Assembly: GCA_028554795.2 (NCBI GenBank)
Contig: CM068824.1
Coordinates: 163,488,130-163,552,129 of the forward strand
Direction of reading: 5' to 3'
Source: Sinohyriopsis cumingii
Taxonomy: Eukaryota; Mollusca; Bivalvia; Unionida; Unionidae
DNA: 64,000 nucleotides
This document shows positions 21,571 through 33,727 of the stretch, piece by piece; within the stretch, counting starts at the first letter, position 1; every line of letters starts with the position of its first letter. Made by a program: the position numbers and the translations under genes. Under the pieces are notes generated by a model. That model was not told the origin of the DNA and did not search any database. It saw only the letters and a program-made list of their open reading frames with translations.

Positions 21571-23892
21571 GTCCGCTACGGCGCCGCATATACTTGGGTT
21601 TATGTCGTCTTCTCATTCAGGTGCGTTAAGAACAGTCCATATCAGTAGCGAAGATAATGGCCCCGCCAACCATTTTCATTCAATTAAATTCTTTATCAGC
21701 TGTTTCGGTGCCCTAAGACCTCTGGCAAATGTTTCGCCCACGCACCCCCCCCCCCCCTTCTGATATCAAAATCATTATTTAAACACTGAGATAAGCTAAA
21801 TCAGCCCCACGCGCTTTTTTATATTCTGTTTGGTCATGCACAGGAGGGTCAGTTTATCGCATGTTTCATCGTTTTGTGGAATACAATGCTATTGCACTTC
21901 AATAGAAAAAGAAATATTTTTATGATATTAAGATTTTTATAGTTGGAGAGACAGTGACTGCCGCGCTCCACCCTATGCTAAATCACAGTTTCTTTACGGC
22001 AGGGTGCAGAAATCAATGTAACAAATGTAGGTCTCTATTTGAATCTTGACATCGTCGGTTATCTCAGTGATTTAGACTTTTTTATTGATTATTTGTTATT
22101 ATATTAATTGAATCACCTCTTAACAAATATCAATCGATGTAAATTCTTTCCAACATAAATAACCAAAACCAGTAAAGTATTTGATTTACTTTTGGGGGGT
22201 TTAACGCCATACTTCATCAGATTTTATTTTGCTACACTGAGCCCCTTAAACCATGTTTTTGTTTAATAAACATATGCACTAGCATTGTAGTTTTGTTTTG
22301 AATCTTGCAGATGTCCGTCAATTTTACATTGAGAACAATGACTTTCCGGTACATATCTATGAAAATCTTGGAAAGACAGTCTTGTATGGTGCGCAATTGT
22401 TACCGTATAAGAAAAATTGATAAGACAAATAACGAAACTTACGCCGAAAAAGACAAGCGTCAGTGCCAATCGTTATATTGACAGAATGTTTTTCATTTCT
22501 CCCAGTGCACTCATATGACGGTGTTCAATAAGAATTCCAGAGCTTATTAGTTATTACGAAGGCTGTAATGGAGTAATTGCTTTTCGCAACATAAATAATT
22601 CATTGAATTACACGGATTTTATTGGCAGAATTCAGTCATTTCAATGCTTGAGAGGAAGTTGATTCATATGTTATGAATGGTTTTAGACTGCAAGCAATTA
22701 AAAAAAGCACAATCAAACAAAAATACTTGGCATTATGTAGAATCGCTATTCCACTATCACCACGCCCTGTTCCCTACACAGCAGGTCTACATGAATAATA
22801 TGCTTTTTTTTTAGAGTAGTATTAGGCGCTGATCAAATACTCGTAGAAAGTATTAGGCACTGACCAGATCATTGGGGAAAGCACTGACCAATAGTTGTCG
22901 ATTTCATGCGTTTTCTTCGAGTGGTATCGCAGGTATACTGGACGGGTATAGCTAGCATCATACATTACGGACATTTTTGAATTGACAGTTACAGAATGTC
23001 ATGCCTCCCGTCGTGGATGGAATTGATTCACAGGAATGTTCTACATCACACTACAATGCATGTTTCGAATAACTTTGTAATTAATAACAGACAGCGGCAA
23101 TGATTGACATAAAGTATTTCTGGCCTGGCTGACATTCAGTATCACTGTTTGTCATGCCAGCGGAACAGTTGAACCAGATGTTATGAGGCAAAACACGGGT
23201 TTGGAGGTGTGTCAAATTATCTCCAAGGTGATAATCATCATCAGTCAAACATGATCATGCGCTTATGTACAGCACAATGTTCTGCTTCCCTCCAATTAAT
23301 TATACAGTTTCCTACAGTTCATTTTTATATTTGAAGAATCCAAGTGACAAACTCTTTACTCATTTGAAAAATGGATCAGAATTTACACCTCTTTCCATAT
23401 GATACTTATAATTTCTTAGAAGTCTTGCTTGTGCAGATCATATACTGTGTTATTCCATGACGATTCCATTTTTTAATAATACTCACCGCAAATATCACAA
23501 GCTGGAGAACCATCATTACTAAAGAGAGAAAGGGAGCTGATATAGCAGAGTATCCTAGAAGTTTTGCACAATTTACCAACAGACGGAAGGAGTTATTACA
23601 AAGGTTACCTTGTGTTTTCCTATCCAATCTGCATGGGATGTATTGCTGCTGATAACGCACTAATCATACTTTGGACGCCAAATAGCCAAATAGTGACAGA
23701 CCACTGATAGATTATTGCTAGCTTCCTTTGTCACCTGACAAAGACAATGGACACGGCATTACCCTGATTAAATACCTGTCTACCAAACTGTACGAAGAAA
23801 AATTGTTTGGTATTGCAATCATCAATCATGACTTGTAAATTTTGGATTAATGAAAGTCTTAAGGAAATTTCATCGGATTTAAAATTATCACC
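21571..23892. other. No gene seen
   Basis: AT-rich DNA with a C run near 21747. The minus-strand frame 23406-23660 (84 codons) includes one hydrophobic stretch, LSLVMMVLQLVIFAVSII, but shows no family resemblance and no splice context that I could support. Confidence 0.45.
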
Positions 23893-24190
23893 ATAGATTC
23901 TTGATAATGGAAATGATGAAATGTATTATTTCAAGTAATAATCGAAATTGAAATTATTGTGAGAGACGATTTACAAAGAAAAGAATGTTGATAAAGAGCA
24001 GAGCATGCATAAGAACAGCATCATCGTTTGAATTTTGAAGTTAGGACCAAGACATTGATCAAGTATGGCTTTTTGATGATTCACTCCTATTTTGTGCAGC
24101 AACCAAGACATCTTGTTTTCTTAATGAATCAAAAGTAACTATTTTGGGTAGACGCCTTGTAACCATTTTAGATTCATCAATTAATCAATG
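23893..24190 (-). mobile_element. 285-bp element, copy 2, inverted
   Basis: Reverse complement of 19529-19812. It shares long exact words such as catacttgatcaatgtcttg, gtcctaacttcaaaattcaa and tcgattattacttgaaataa. No target duplication is visible here. It ends about 160 bp before the splice acceptor of the stum coding exon. Confidence 0.65.
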
Positions 24191-24335
24191 TTTCCTCTAC
24201 CAAGACGACACTGAAAAATATGTAATGGCGGAGAGTGATCGAGAAAAAATATAGTATAAAATAGGCAGTAGATAAATTTGTCCTGTATTAAAATCCGCTA
24301 CATTAAAACAAATATTCTGTGTTGTACCTTGAACG

Positions 24336-24350
24336 TTATATAATTTTCAG
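24336..24350 (+). promoter_or_regulatory. stum: Splice acceptor of the first coding exon of the stum-like gene
   Basis: A pyrimidine-biased run ending ataattttcag sits 45 bases before the initiating ATG at 24396. It implies that the 5' untranslated region is spliced and that the promoter and first exon lie further upstream, possibly outside what can be recognised here. Confidence 0.55.
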
Positions 24351-24395
24351 GTATCGTTGGAAAATATTTGACATAGTTCAAAGAATCGTTTTGTT

Positions 24396-25005
24396 ATGAA
24401 CAGCTGGAGGTCTGTATCACCAATTAAAAAAATTGAAGAAGCAACAGATATGTCGGATACGTCTACCCCCAGGCTAAATGACACCCCCAGGATTAATGTT
24501 ACAGAGGCATCAGATACTAACGCTGGGTCAACAACGAGCGAACCTTTTTGGAAGCATATCTCCCGCACATCTCCGGTTGTTCCCGAAGACGTTCCAGAAG
24601 AAGACGTAATCCATCTTCAAGATTCGAGACCTCGGTCTTCTTCTAGCAAAAGTAATCGTTCCCCAAAGATGTCAGGATCTGCAAAACAAGGCAGACGGGA
24701 TAACAAGTCTACTAACCTCTCGGTACCCTTTCCTGGGGGAAAGGAGAAAACACAGAAGGAGATTACAGAAGAGATGAGAGTAAGTACTCCCATTCAGAGG
24801 GAATCAACAAACGCATCGCTGGACACCGAATCATGGATGTCAGTAGATGGCAGGATTCATCCGACTATGGTCCAGATAGCTGCTGACGAAAAACCCCAAA
24901 CGGTTCTGTCTCCAGGCCAAACTTGGATCGGAGCTGCCATTCCGTATCTTCCACTGGGACTAGCCATTTTGTGTCTTATTATGAATATCTTCATACCAGG
25001 TTCTG
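24396..25005 (+). CDS. stum: SPEC3/Stum-family membrane protein, coding exon 1
   Basis: Encodes residues 1-203 and the first base of codon 204. Residues 1-170 are polar and probably disordered, rich in Ser, Thr, Pro, Asp, Glu and Lys. Residues 176-203 read TWIGAAIPYLPLGLAILCLI, then MNIFIPGSG, the conserved first membrane segment and IPG-x-GT turn of the SPEC3/Stum family. Known relatives are Drosophila Stum, needed for mechanical sensing in proprioceptive neurons, sea urchin SPEC3, and vertebrate STUM (about 140 residues, so this protein has a much longer N-terminus). The exon closes at G, then gtacgt. Unspliced, the frame would run on to 25163 with no family resemblance. The next exon is 21.5 kb away and restores the conserved TVLSGFSILCCG. 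The start is the first ATG after the acceptor at 24350. Confidence 0.9.
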
Positions 25006-25194
25006 GTACGTACAGCGTATTTCTGTCTGTCTTTCTTTCTTTCGCTCTCGAGTGTGCTGCCTTGTATCTTATTATAAGCGTCTTTATTTTGAGCTGTGGT
25101 ACACACGGAATACCCCTCTCCGTCGTGTTTCTTTTCTGTTTATTACCGTCGTGTGTCTTGTAATGGATATTTTCATACCGTGTTCTCGTACGCA

Positions 25195-25238
<44 letters not shown>

Positions 25239-25240
25239 AT
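24966..25240 (+). repeat. Decayed triplication of the exon 1 end and splice donor, ending in (CT)n
   Basis: Three consecutive blocks of about 90 bp share a common order: (g)tgtcttattatgaatatctt, cataccaggttctg, gtacgtac, then a pyrimidine tract. Block 1 is the real exon end and donor at 25005. In block 2 (from about 25056) the corresponding words are tgtatcttattataagcgtc and gagctgtg, then gtacacac at 25099. In block 3 (from about 25152) they are gtcttgtaatggatattttc, ataccgtgttctc, then gtacgcac at 25188, and it runs into a (CT)n tract at 25198-25232. Blocks 2 and 3 are intronic and diverged to roughly 60-65 percent by eye. Confidence 0.6.
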
Positions 25241-26113
25241 AACATAAAATGCCTCAAGTGAAAAAAGGTTGAGCGTTTACTAAACTTACTAGTGTCTCGA
25301 GAAGCTAAGATTTATCACAGTTACTTGTGTATAGGGCGACTGAAAATGCATTATATGCCTTGAATGGCGCAACTGTCCATCGCAGATTAACACGAGCGGA
25401 TGGATTGAACAACGATAGTTAAGCCGTGTTTACTGCCTCGCAGAAGGGTACAGCAACAACAGACCACTCGGAAAAACAGATTGCTTCGCCTACTTATAGT
25501 AACTTGGTTTATTTGGGGTTTTTTATTTTTCGCTTTCAAAAAATCTCTTAGCGATTGAAACAAGAAGTATGGGCATATTCCCAAAGAAGTATGACTATTT
25601 TATAATAACTATACGCATTTAGTTGTATACGTAATATATAGTATATTCTATTTTATCCACTCGTCCTGGCATGCTCTAGCCCGGATACCCGATTATGCAA
25701 GAGCAAACACATATCTGGCCATTGAACTGGTCAGGGGTCAACTGGAATCTTTGTTATGCAATAGTTGATTGACAGACGCCACCAGACCCGGTCCTAAGGC
25801 AAGGCGAACGAGGCAACCACCTTGGGCCCCGCGCTTTCAGGAAATCAACTCCGTAATGCGAGTGTTGTGCTTGGGGCCCCGCTCATCGCGTTTGCTGTCT
25901 TAGACCCCGCACATCCTAGGGGCTAGTCTGGATGCCACCCGTTGTGAAAGGTCAGTTGCCCTGGCTGCTTGCTTTTATTTAGTCCGAGTTTCATTTGACT
26001 CTTGCCACCCCATTTTGATATTTGGACGATTATGTTGGGGTGTAGGGTCGGAGTCCATTGCCTATCGAAAAGTTGGAAATCGCGGACGAATCGATCGATG
26101 TAACTCATGCCTG

Positions 26114-26371
26114 GCGGGTCCCCGAGTGGCCGAGTGGTCTAAAGCGCTCTACATTACGGATCACTACCATCTCACCTCTGTCTGCGTGGGTTCGAGTCTA
26201 GGATTCGGCCAATGTGGGTATGTGAGAAAGCTTGCCAGTAGCTTCTCGTGGGTCGGTGGTTTTCTCGGGTTCTCGGGTTCTTCCTCCACCATAATTACTG
26301 GCCGCAGTGAATAGCCTATCGAGTGCTGAAAAATGGCGTTAAACCCCACAACAACAACAACAACAACAACA
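26114..26371 (+). mobile_element. tRNA-derived SINE, family A, copy 1 (full length)
   Basis: The head, gggtccccgagtggccgagt then ggtctaaagcgct, is a box A of the tRNA-Ser/Leu type. It is followed by box B, gtgggttcgagtct, at about 26189. The body contains aaagcttgccagtagcttct and the end is tgctgaaaaatggcgttaaa, then ccc and a (CAA)n tail to 26371. Two further copies with the same body and tail lie at 35134 and 45508. The SINE is in the sense direction of the host gene. Confidence 0.9.
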
Positions 26372-28043
26372 CCATGCCTGGCTCAGCCTGTTTTTAAAAA
26401 CATATTTTGATACGGACACTTGAACGCTACATAGGTACGGAACACCGTCATGGGAAGTTTCATCCCTTGTTATATCCTGTGACAGCACACAGTGCGTCCC
26501 TGTCCTCCACACTACAACCAATCCGTCATGTTTATTGCCCATATCTATGTATTAGGACACAGAGACACGACTCATTTTCACTCTTCTGACGATTATATGA
26601 AGAAAAAAAAAAAAAAACGCTTCGTAGTCATTTGGTAGCGTCAGTCTCAAAATTGTCATTCACAGACTGAAAAGTTTATCGAAATGTGTCGAATACAGTC
26701 ACACAGAGTCATGTAATGTGTTTTTTTCTTTCTTTCTGACAGAACTACTGAATCAGTCAGGCTCCTTGAATGGAACAATATATGCCCAATATCCTTTTTA
26801 ACATAAACCTATTTTTGAAGGTTTATTTTAATACTCTTTTCCGATTGCTGTTCAAATTAGTCCTGCTTATTGGACAGCATTATTGTTTGGTTGGAAGGGT
26901 TCATCCATACTTTGTCATTAATATACATTGCATCATTTGCACGATGGGTTCTAGCAAATCGACCAATATTTGGACGATATCCATATGAATATATGAACTT
27001 ATTTAATTAAAGTGAAACATCTTAAAGACTTATTAAATATGCATTCAAATATTTAAGAGAAAATATTCTTTTGTTGATTCGTTTCTTACAACTAGGACAG
27101 AGAAGGTATGACAACTGTGATTAAAAACGTGTAATTCCGAACGAAATAAAAGCAGAAATGATAGAGACTTTATAAAATTCCAAAAAGACAAATTTTTAAT
27201 GCGACTTAAATACCCTTTCTATTACAAGTAATAACGTGACATGTTTACTTTTAACCGAGAAAGGCGTGTCGTTACTCGTAAACAATGCTACTTTTTCATT
27301 TTGTATTCAATAATTTCATGATTATATGATCTACATGAATTTATTTCCTGATAATTGTCCTCGTGATTATATAAGCAGTCTTGCTATATTTGGAGTTAAA
27401 AATTTAAATTCCTTTACAAACTTTCTTTTGGTCGATCCTAATAAACATACTTAGTTCAGCTCATCCTTGAAACGACTAAACCTTTTTTGAAATACTTTTG
27501 AAGGATACCAGATATATTATCCTTTGAACAAGTACCATTTAGCTAACTCTAACAAGGTAAATTCACCGTAAATTGGTTTGGTTGAGTTAATTTTCGTTGA
27601 TTGAATTTAAATTCGCCAAAGCCAATTCATCGACAATAACTGTTTTTCTTTAAAGTGACAATTATTTCTGGCATTAAAAATACAATCTGCACATATTTAA
27701 CTATTATTCATTTCCTGAGATTTTACATCTGTTTAACAAATTTACTATTACTTATTATTTTTGAAGAAGTTTTTCTGGAAGACGTTATAAGCTTTTTGTC
27801 TCAAACTTGCATTCAGTTTGATGTATAATTTTCACTTAGGATATTGTTTAAACAAGTTAACTCTTTGCATTAGAATTTGGTAGTGAACGAGACATTTCCC
27901 TTGGTTTTTCAATGTAATAACAGGTTTGGAAGTATTAGATTTGTACCCTCGCAACCATTTATCAGCTTGCAGACCCATATATACAGGCGACTTTATTACT
28001 CCTATCATTTCGTTTTAATCTGATGCTTTTATTGTCCGTATCT

Positions 28044-28618
28044 AATGGGACTAAAGATCGGGAATATTACATGTGAGTAGTAATGAGACTAAAGATCGGG
28101 AATATTACATGTGAGTAGTAATGAGACTAAAGATCGGGAATATTACATGTGAGTAGTAATGAGACTAAAGATCGGGAATATTACATGTGAGTAGTAATGG
28201 GACTAAAGATCGGGAATATTACATGTGAGTAGTAATGAGACTAAAGATCGGGAATATTACATGTGAGTAGTAATGGGACTAAAGATCGGGAATATTACAT
28301 GTGAGTAGTAATGAGACTAAAGATCGGGAATATTACATGTGAGTAGTAATGAGACTAAAGATCGGGAATATTACATGTGAGTAGTAATGGGACTAAAGAT
28401 CGGGAATATTACATGTGAGTAGTAATGAGACTAAAGATCGGGAATATTACATGTGAGTAGTAATGAGACTAAAGATCGGGAATATTACATGTGAGTAGTA
28501 ATGAGACTAAAGATCGGGAATATTACATGTGAGTAGTAATGAGACTAAAGATCGGGAATATTACATGTGAGTAGTAATGAGACTAAAGATCGGGAATATT
28601 ACATGTGAGTAGTAATGG
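28044..28618. repeat. 38-bp minisatellite, 15 near-identical copies
   Basis: The unit gactaaagatcgggaatatt, acatgtgagtagtaatg(a/g) is 38 bp and repeats 15 times with essentially one variable base (atgaga/atggga). Such uniformity points to recent expansion or ongoing homogenisation. Confidence 0.95.
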
Positions 28619-30283
28619 CTCAAACCACGAAACGCTTTATTGCAGTGTGCTTAGTGGCATGACAATTACGAATGCAGTCTAGTTGTACATATTAATCTGC
28701 TTGCTCCATTATTTACATTTGGTAAAAAATATAAAATTAGTGTCCTGCATATTAATGTCTAGGGCAGCTAAAATGAATATTTAGTCCAAGTAATTTTAGT
28801 ATTTTTTTGTTTCAAAAATTTATAAGTGGTTCTGATTTTCAATGAAAAACACCAGACATCGGGGTATTTTTGTTTTTAAAATATCTGATTCGTTCTGCAT
28901 GTCAGTGTTAAAGAAACTCAGGACATGGAGCTTTTTTCTCTAAGTAGATCGTCTAGATAATTTTCCCATAGGGATACGATATTTTAAATTTTAAAAAATG
29001 ACTGTCTGTCTTAACCGAATTGAACCCGTTTAATCTGGTTGTATGGTCCATCGCTTGAAACTGGTTCTATTGTCCAGCAATCGTCATTTGGTCGTTTAGA
29101 AATCTGCAAAAGGATATCTTACATACATATTTTTAGGTACTATCGTATTTATACAATGATATATATAACAAAATAGATATCTTGATTGCTGCATGAGATA
29201 GCTTATGTATTAAAAATACGTCTTCTTTGTTGAAAGAGTTGTAATATATACACTTAGACAAGACAGCTTAGTCAATGTATAAGATATTTTAAACATTAAA
29301 GACGTCTTCACTGCACTGAAGATATCTAATATACTTTACAATATAAAAATTGTTTGAGTATTTCTTAATTCATATTTGAAATATTTCTCCAGTAGGAATG
29401 TAGGACATTATATATTGATAGGTGCTGTTTTAATCACTATATTGCTGCATTAATTTGCGTCATCTGTCTTTTTATCAGAAGTGCATATTAACGCAGGCAA
29501 ACATCAGTGACCTAATTAAACAAACTTCATAATAGCCATATAAAAACCACATTACCTCTTGGATATTTGGAATTAATATAACGTTGATAGTTTTACTGTT
29601 TATGTCAATTCAGAGACTAATGGACTTTGTCATTAAATTATGCTGTAACTACGAAAATAAAGAATTCTATGCATTTTATATTTTATTGATATTACTTGTT
29701 TTTCTTCTCACTTTTATGATGACAACGCGCGTTTTTGAAAGCATTTAATGACGAGCTTTTACTCCAGTGCTATCAGACATCTATGTGCAGATCAGTGATA
29801 TAGGAATCAATGAATTAAAATACAATCAAAAGTACCCACTCCTATATCGACTATTTTATGGGAAAGTTTTTTGAAAAGATACTTAACTGAATTACCGTGG
29901 GGAATTAGCACTACCAGAGTGCAGTATGGTGTATTCTACTTCATCCACGGTGCAGAGATGGGTGTTCATATAAATGTCATTAGGCGTAGGAATGAATACT
30001 TTATTTTCATATATAAGGTGCATATAATCTCACGCGATCTTACTGATAAGTAGAGTAGTCACGTTATTGTATAATGCAAAAGCCATGGCAGCGCAAAAAG
30101 CGCAAAATGGACAAACTTAATAATAATGGTGCTTACTTCTGGTTTTCTTTTCTTTTGTGTATGTGACGTGGTGGTTATGGCCGGGGAGAGAGTACAGAAC
30201 GATGAATTCAATACTATTTCTTATCAGTTGTAATGAATTATGCAACAAATCAGTAGAATACTAACGGTGGGAGGCGGGAGGGG

Positions 30284-30640
30284 GAATAAATAAGGTGTTA
30301 CTTTGTATCCAGGTGCACCAAATGTAATACGGATACTCCGAACACGCTGGAAACGACATATTTTAAGAAATTCCTATGGTTGCCTACAACGGACTTCACC
30401 GAGCTCGTATTGTACAGGCTAAGGTCACTTCTGAGTCAAAAAGGCTATATCAACACTGTCACTGATCTCCCAATCTGCAAAAAAATGTGCTCTGTTGACG
30501 AAGCTGCGGAGTTCAGACGGTTGCCTCGTTCGCCAGAGGTATTGGAGCAACTAAACCAAGGGCTCCATCGGTCTTGGGCGTCAAAACCAGTTTGGGCCAT
30601 ATACCCATTGTACGCCACTGAATAAAGACAAAGACGGTAA
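30284..30640 (+). repeat. Dispersed repeat shared with 33728 and 38090 (copy A, partial)
   Basis: From 30284 to about 30535 it is nearly the same as 33728-34115: caggtgcaccaaatgtaat, acgctggaaacgacatattt, gacttcaccgagctcgtatt, gtacaggctaaggtcact and atgt(g/a)ctctgttgacgaagc. Beyond that the copies diverge. Coding-like frames here are short and broken. The family is probably the end region of the Penelope-like element described at 35560. Confidence 0.6.
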
Positions 30641-30786
30641 ATATGTTCGTTTGTGCTTGACATATACAAAGAAGTTGTCGATATTGTAGCCGGTGTTATC
30701 CGTCTTGGAGGATGAATCTAAAGTGAAACCTATCCTTGAGGTTTTGTCGAAGTTCTATGGATGTAGTTCATAACACTATCGAATTA

Positions 30787-30788
<2 letters not shown>

Positions 30789-30858
<70 letters not shown>
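30789..30858. repeat. (GA)n microsatellite
   Basis: About 35 uninterrupted ga dinucleotides. Confidence 0.95.
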
Positions 30859-30860
<2 letters not shown>

Positions 30861-32229
30861 TGGGGGAATATTATATGGTCAATATACTTTCCACACATTT
30901 TTGTGTGGTTTTATTTATTATTATTATGACCAAATATAAGGAACATATGATCAGATGAGGACCTCTATATCTGGCTGATATGGGACATATATAACAAATT
31001 ATTTTCATGAGATTTAGAGAGGTGGTTTCATTGTCTAACAGACCAGACATCTTTTTATTGATATTATAATTGAGCCACACGAACGTATAGACTGATTGTG
31101 TAACAAGGTAGGAGATTTCGGTTGTTTCATTGAGATCATATCTTTATTTACATTATCGCCAGTGATGTTTTCTAGTAAGATGTACAAGAGAACCATCTTA
31201 CAGCCTAACAAAGAGGGATATAGTTAATGCATTCATTTATAACCGAAAGGCTGATTGTGAGCAATAGTTTTAAACATCTCGTACAATCCATGCGCAGAAG
31301 CAAAATTGTTCCAAACCGTAAAAGTTACCAGGTACCAAGTCTGATGTAAATTTTCAACCATTATTTCCATTTGAGAAGTGTGTCAGAAAACTTATTTTAA
31401 ATCATTGTTAAGTATGAAATTGCTTCATCTGTATTTATTCTTGATATTTCAAACTGCAGTGAAAATAAACAAAAATTCGGACATATCCTAGACAGAACAT
31501 TCTGTTTGACTGGAGTTTTCCTGTATCAACTCAGTGCATGTATGGCTCGAGTTTAGAGTGTCCAGAAACCAACTTTTGCTCTCATCACACTGATGGAATT
31601 TCTTGATACAAAACGGAAAAAAAACCAACACACATAATTCTTGCAAGAAGGGCAAAATACTTCGCACAGCTGAAGATTGCCTGTTTAGTTATGTTTCCGA
31701 ACTCGTTGTTATCAACCTCAGTCATCGTATGTTGGAACAACTGTCTTAGATGAATGATATATTTACATGCTTTTACCATATTATGCAAACAAAATCTAGG
31801 ATATATTTTTGGAAAAGCAAATTGTAGTCACTTTTTTGTGATTAACCTCTGTGACCTTGACACCCTCAGTGGAGTTTACTATTATAATATGATGAATGTT
31901 CAAGCTCTACAATATACATATAGAATAAAGGTCACTGCCTGCTTTGTATGAAAACGTACAAACTGGGCACACTTTTAAATATGCCTGAATTGAAAACACA
32001 CTAGTTAATCCATAGTGAACTAAGTGGCATTTTATTACCTTGACACCGCTAGCAAGGTGGGAACGATAAAATATTTATGTACTCTTGGGTGTTAATTTAG
32101 GATTGTGGTCACTCTTTATCTTCTGTGTACGGAAAAGTTGTGTATAGAATCAATATTCGTGTGTGTTGAGATTACTTATATTAAATTTGACCAATACTAT
32201 ATTCATTGACTTTACTGTGACTGTCACGT

Positions 32230-32870
32230 GTCCCCTACGGAATTATTACTATCCCCGAAGAAGGACGGACAATTAAAAGGTTAAATATCTCCGAGCCCCC
32301 AGTCAGCAAAGCCGATGCTCTGTGGTGTATAAAATAAAAAATAATAAGGTGAAAGGTATAACAATTTAATAAACTATATCACGGTATTCAACAATTACAG
32401 GACAATTATTTCAATGCAATTGCTCCCAACCAATACAAGACCTATCCAAACTGCCAATTATTTCAACACGCGAAATTAAAGGTAAGAGTGTTTCCTTCCC
32501 ATCTGTGTTACTCATCTGTGACTTCCGCCTTTAATTCCTTGTCAGTACTTCCGGTACGCTTGTTTCCGTTTCCCGGCCTCCTTGTCGGTACTTCAGGTAC
32601 CATTTATTCCGTTATCCCGGCCTCCTTGTTGGTACTTCCGGCCCTGCGCCTTTGCTCAACTTCTTAATTCCACTTGCTCTCCTCGTCTCCTTCTCTCTAC
32701 TCTTCGGGTGGCGTCCTATTCCAAATCTCGTCCAAAGTTCCTAGAACTACCTTCCCGCCCTTTTAACGAGTGCACATCTTCGGCACTAGGAGCGCAGTCT
32801 AGCCTCCCCAACTTCCTTATGATCTGCTTTCGCCAATGTCCAGACATGCACTGATCAGTTCACAATGAAT
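32230..32870 (-). mobile_element. LTR-like fossil, inverted copy
   Basis: On the minus strand a purine-rich, then AT-rich block ends ttgctgactgggggctcgg (32309-32291). It continues into about 60 bases matching the sequence after the same edge at 17149-17215. The region is more GC-rich than its neighbours and includes repeated ggccgggaa and ggtac words. It is interpreted as an LTR-type fragment of the same old family as 16660-17215. No coding part is seen. Confidence 0.35.
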
Positions 32871-33727
32871 GTAGCAGAATAATGACTAGCTGTGTGAGAA
32901 ACCCGCCCCAAAATTTGACTATCTTAGTTGAGATTGGATACCGGTGGTCTCTTTGAAACTGTCTGGGGTTGTATCACTGATGAGTTATAATATCGGGTTT
33001 CCGGTTTCTAAGACTAAGAAGACCGATGACATCACTGCTGATTGCAAAACAAACATAGTTTCTCACCCCGCGGCAAGGTTCTTCAAAGGAAGTTACCGCG
33101 AATTCGACCGTAACGCAATGACTAATTTCACGGACAGGTTGTTTCTTTGTTTTAAAATCGGTCTAAGGCCGTAATATTATTTAACACATATTGACATTAC
33201 CCAACGTTCTTTGAACTACGAATTCTATCAGAAGGCATTAATAAACATGAAGCAGGAATTGTTAGCAAATTTTCTCACACAACGTGACAGTGACCTTAGT
33301 TTCCTCTCATAAGCTTACCACGAACATAAAATCAATATATTCTCTTTAGACAATGACTTTGGGATGTTGGTCACCTGGTCACATTAGGTTAATCAAGGAG
33401 GTAGCCATATCAATTTAATTCATATAAATAGTTTAGTCGGAAAGCAGCCAAAAGGAAGTACTGACAAGCAAATATGAAAAAGAGGCAGCCATCGCTTATA
33501 ATCTAGTATTTATTCATATCTAACATTCATCAAGAATTAACTGTACATATAATTTAAAAGAAATCTATCGAATTCACTTGCCTGACAGATGGTTGATTTT
33601 TGTTCCATAGATTGTTCTTAGCTTGAGTCACTATGTTTCGGAACAGAGTTGTTTGCATTTGAAGGAGAGTTTTCTGTTTATAGGCCTACATACATGATGA
33701 CAGGACATGTATATTAGAAAAGAGGTT

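Noticed and set aside
25006-25163. Read-through end of the 255-codon frame as the true stum C-terminus
   Set aside because: The conserved core of the family is completed by exon 2 with perfect phase. The read-through lacks LCCGR and GWxW.
24857-25261. Minus-strand Arg-Glu-rich frame and + strand shadow frames over stum exon 1
   Set aside because: Shadows of the real exon and of the (CT)n tract, without family resemblance.
26114-26190. Functional tRNA gene at the SINE A head
   Set aside because: The head lacks a full cloverleaf, has a SINE body and (CAA)n tail, and is repeated at 35134 and 45508.
28044-28618. CRISPR-like array
   Set aside because: Head-to-tail 38-bp units with no spacers. 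It is a minisatellite.
29871-30053. 60-codon + strand frame
   Set aside because: Chance length in AT-rich intron sequence, with no domain or conservation clue.
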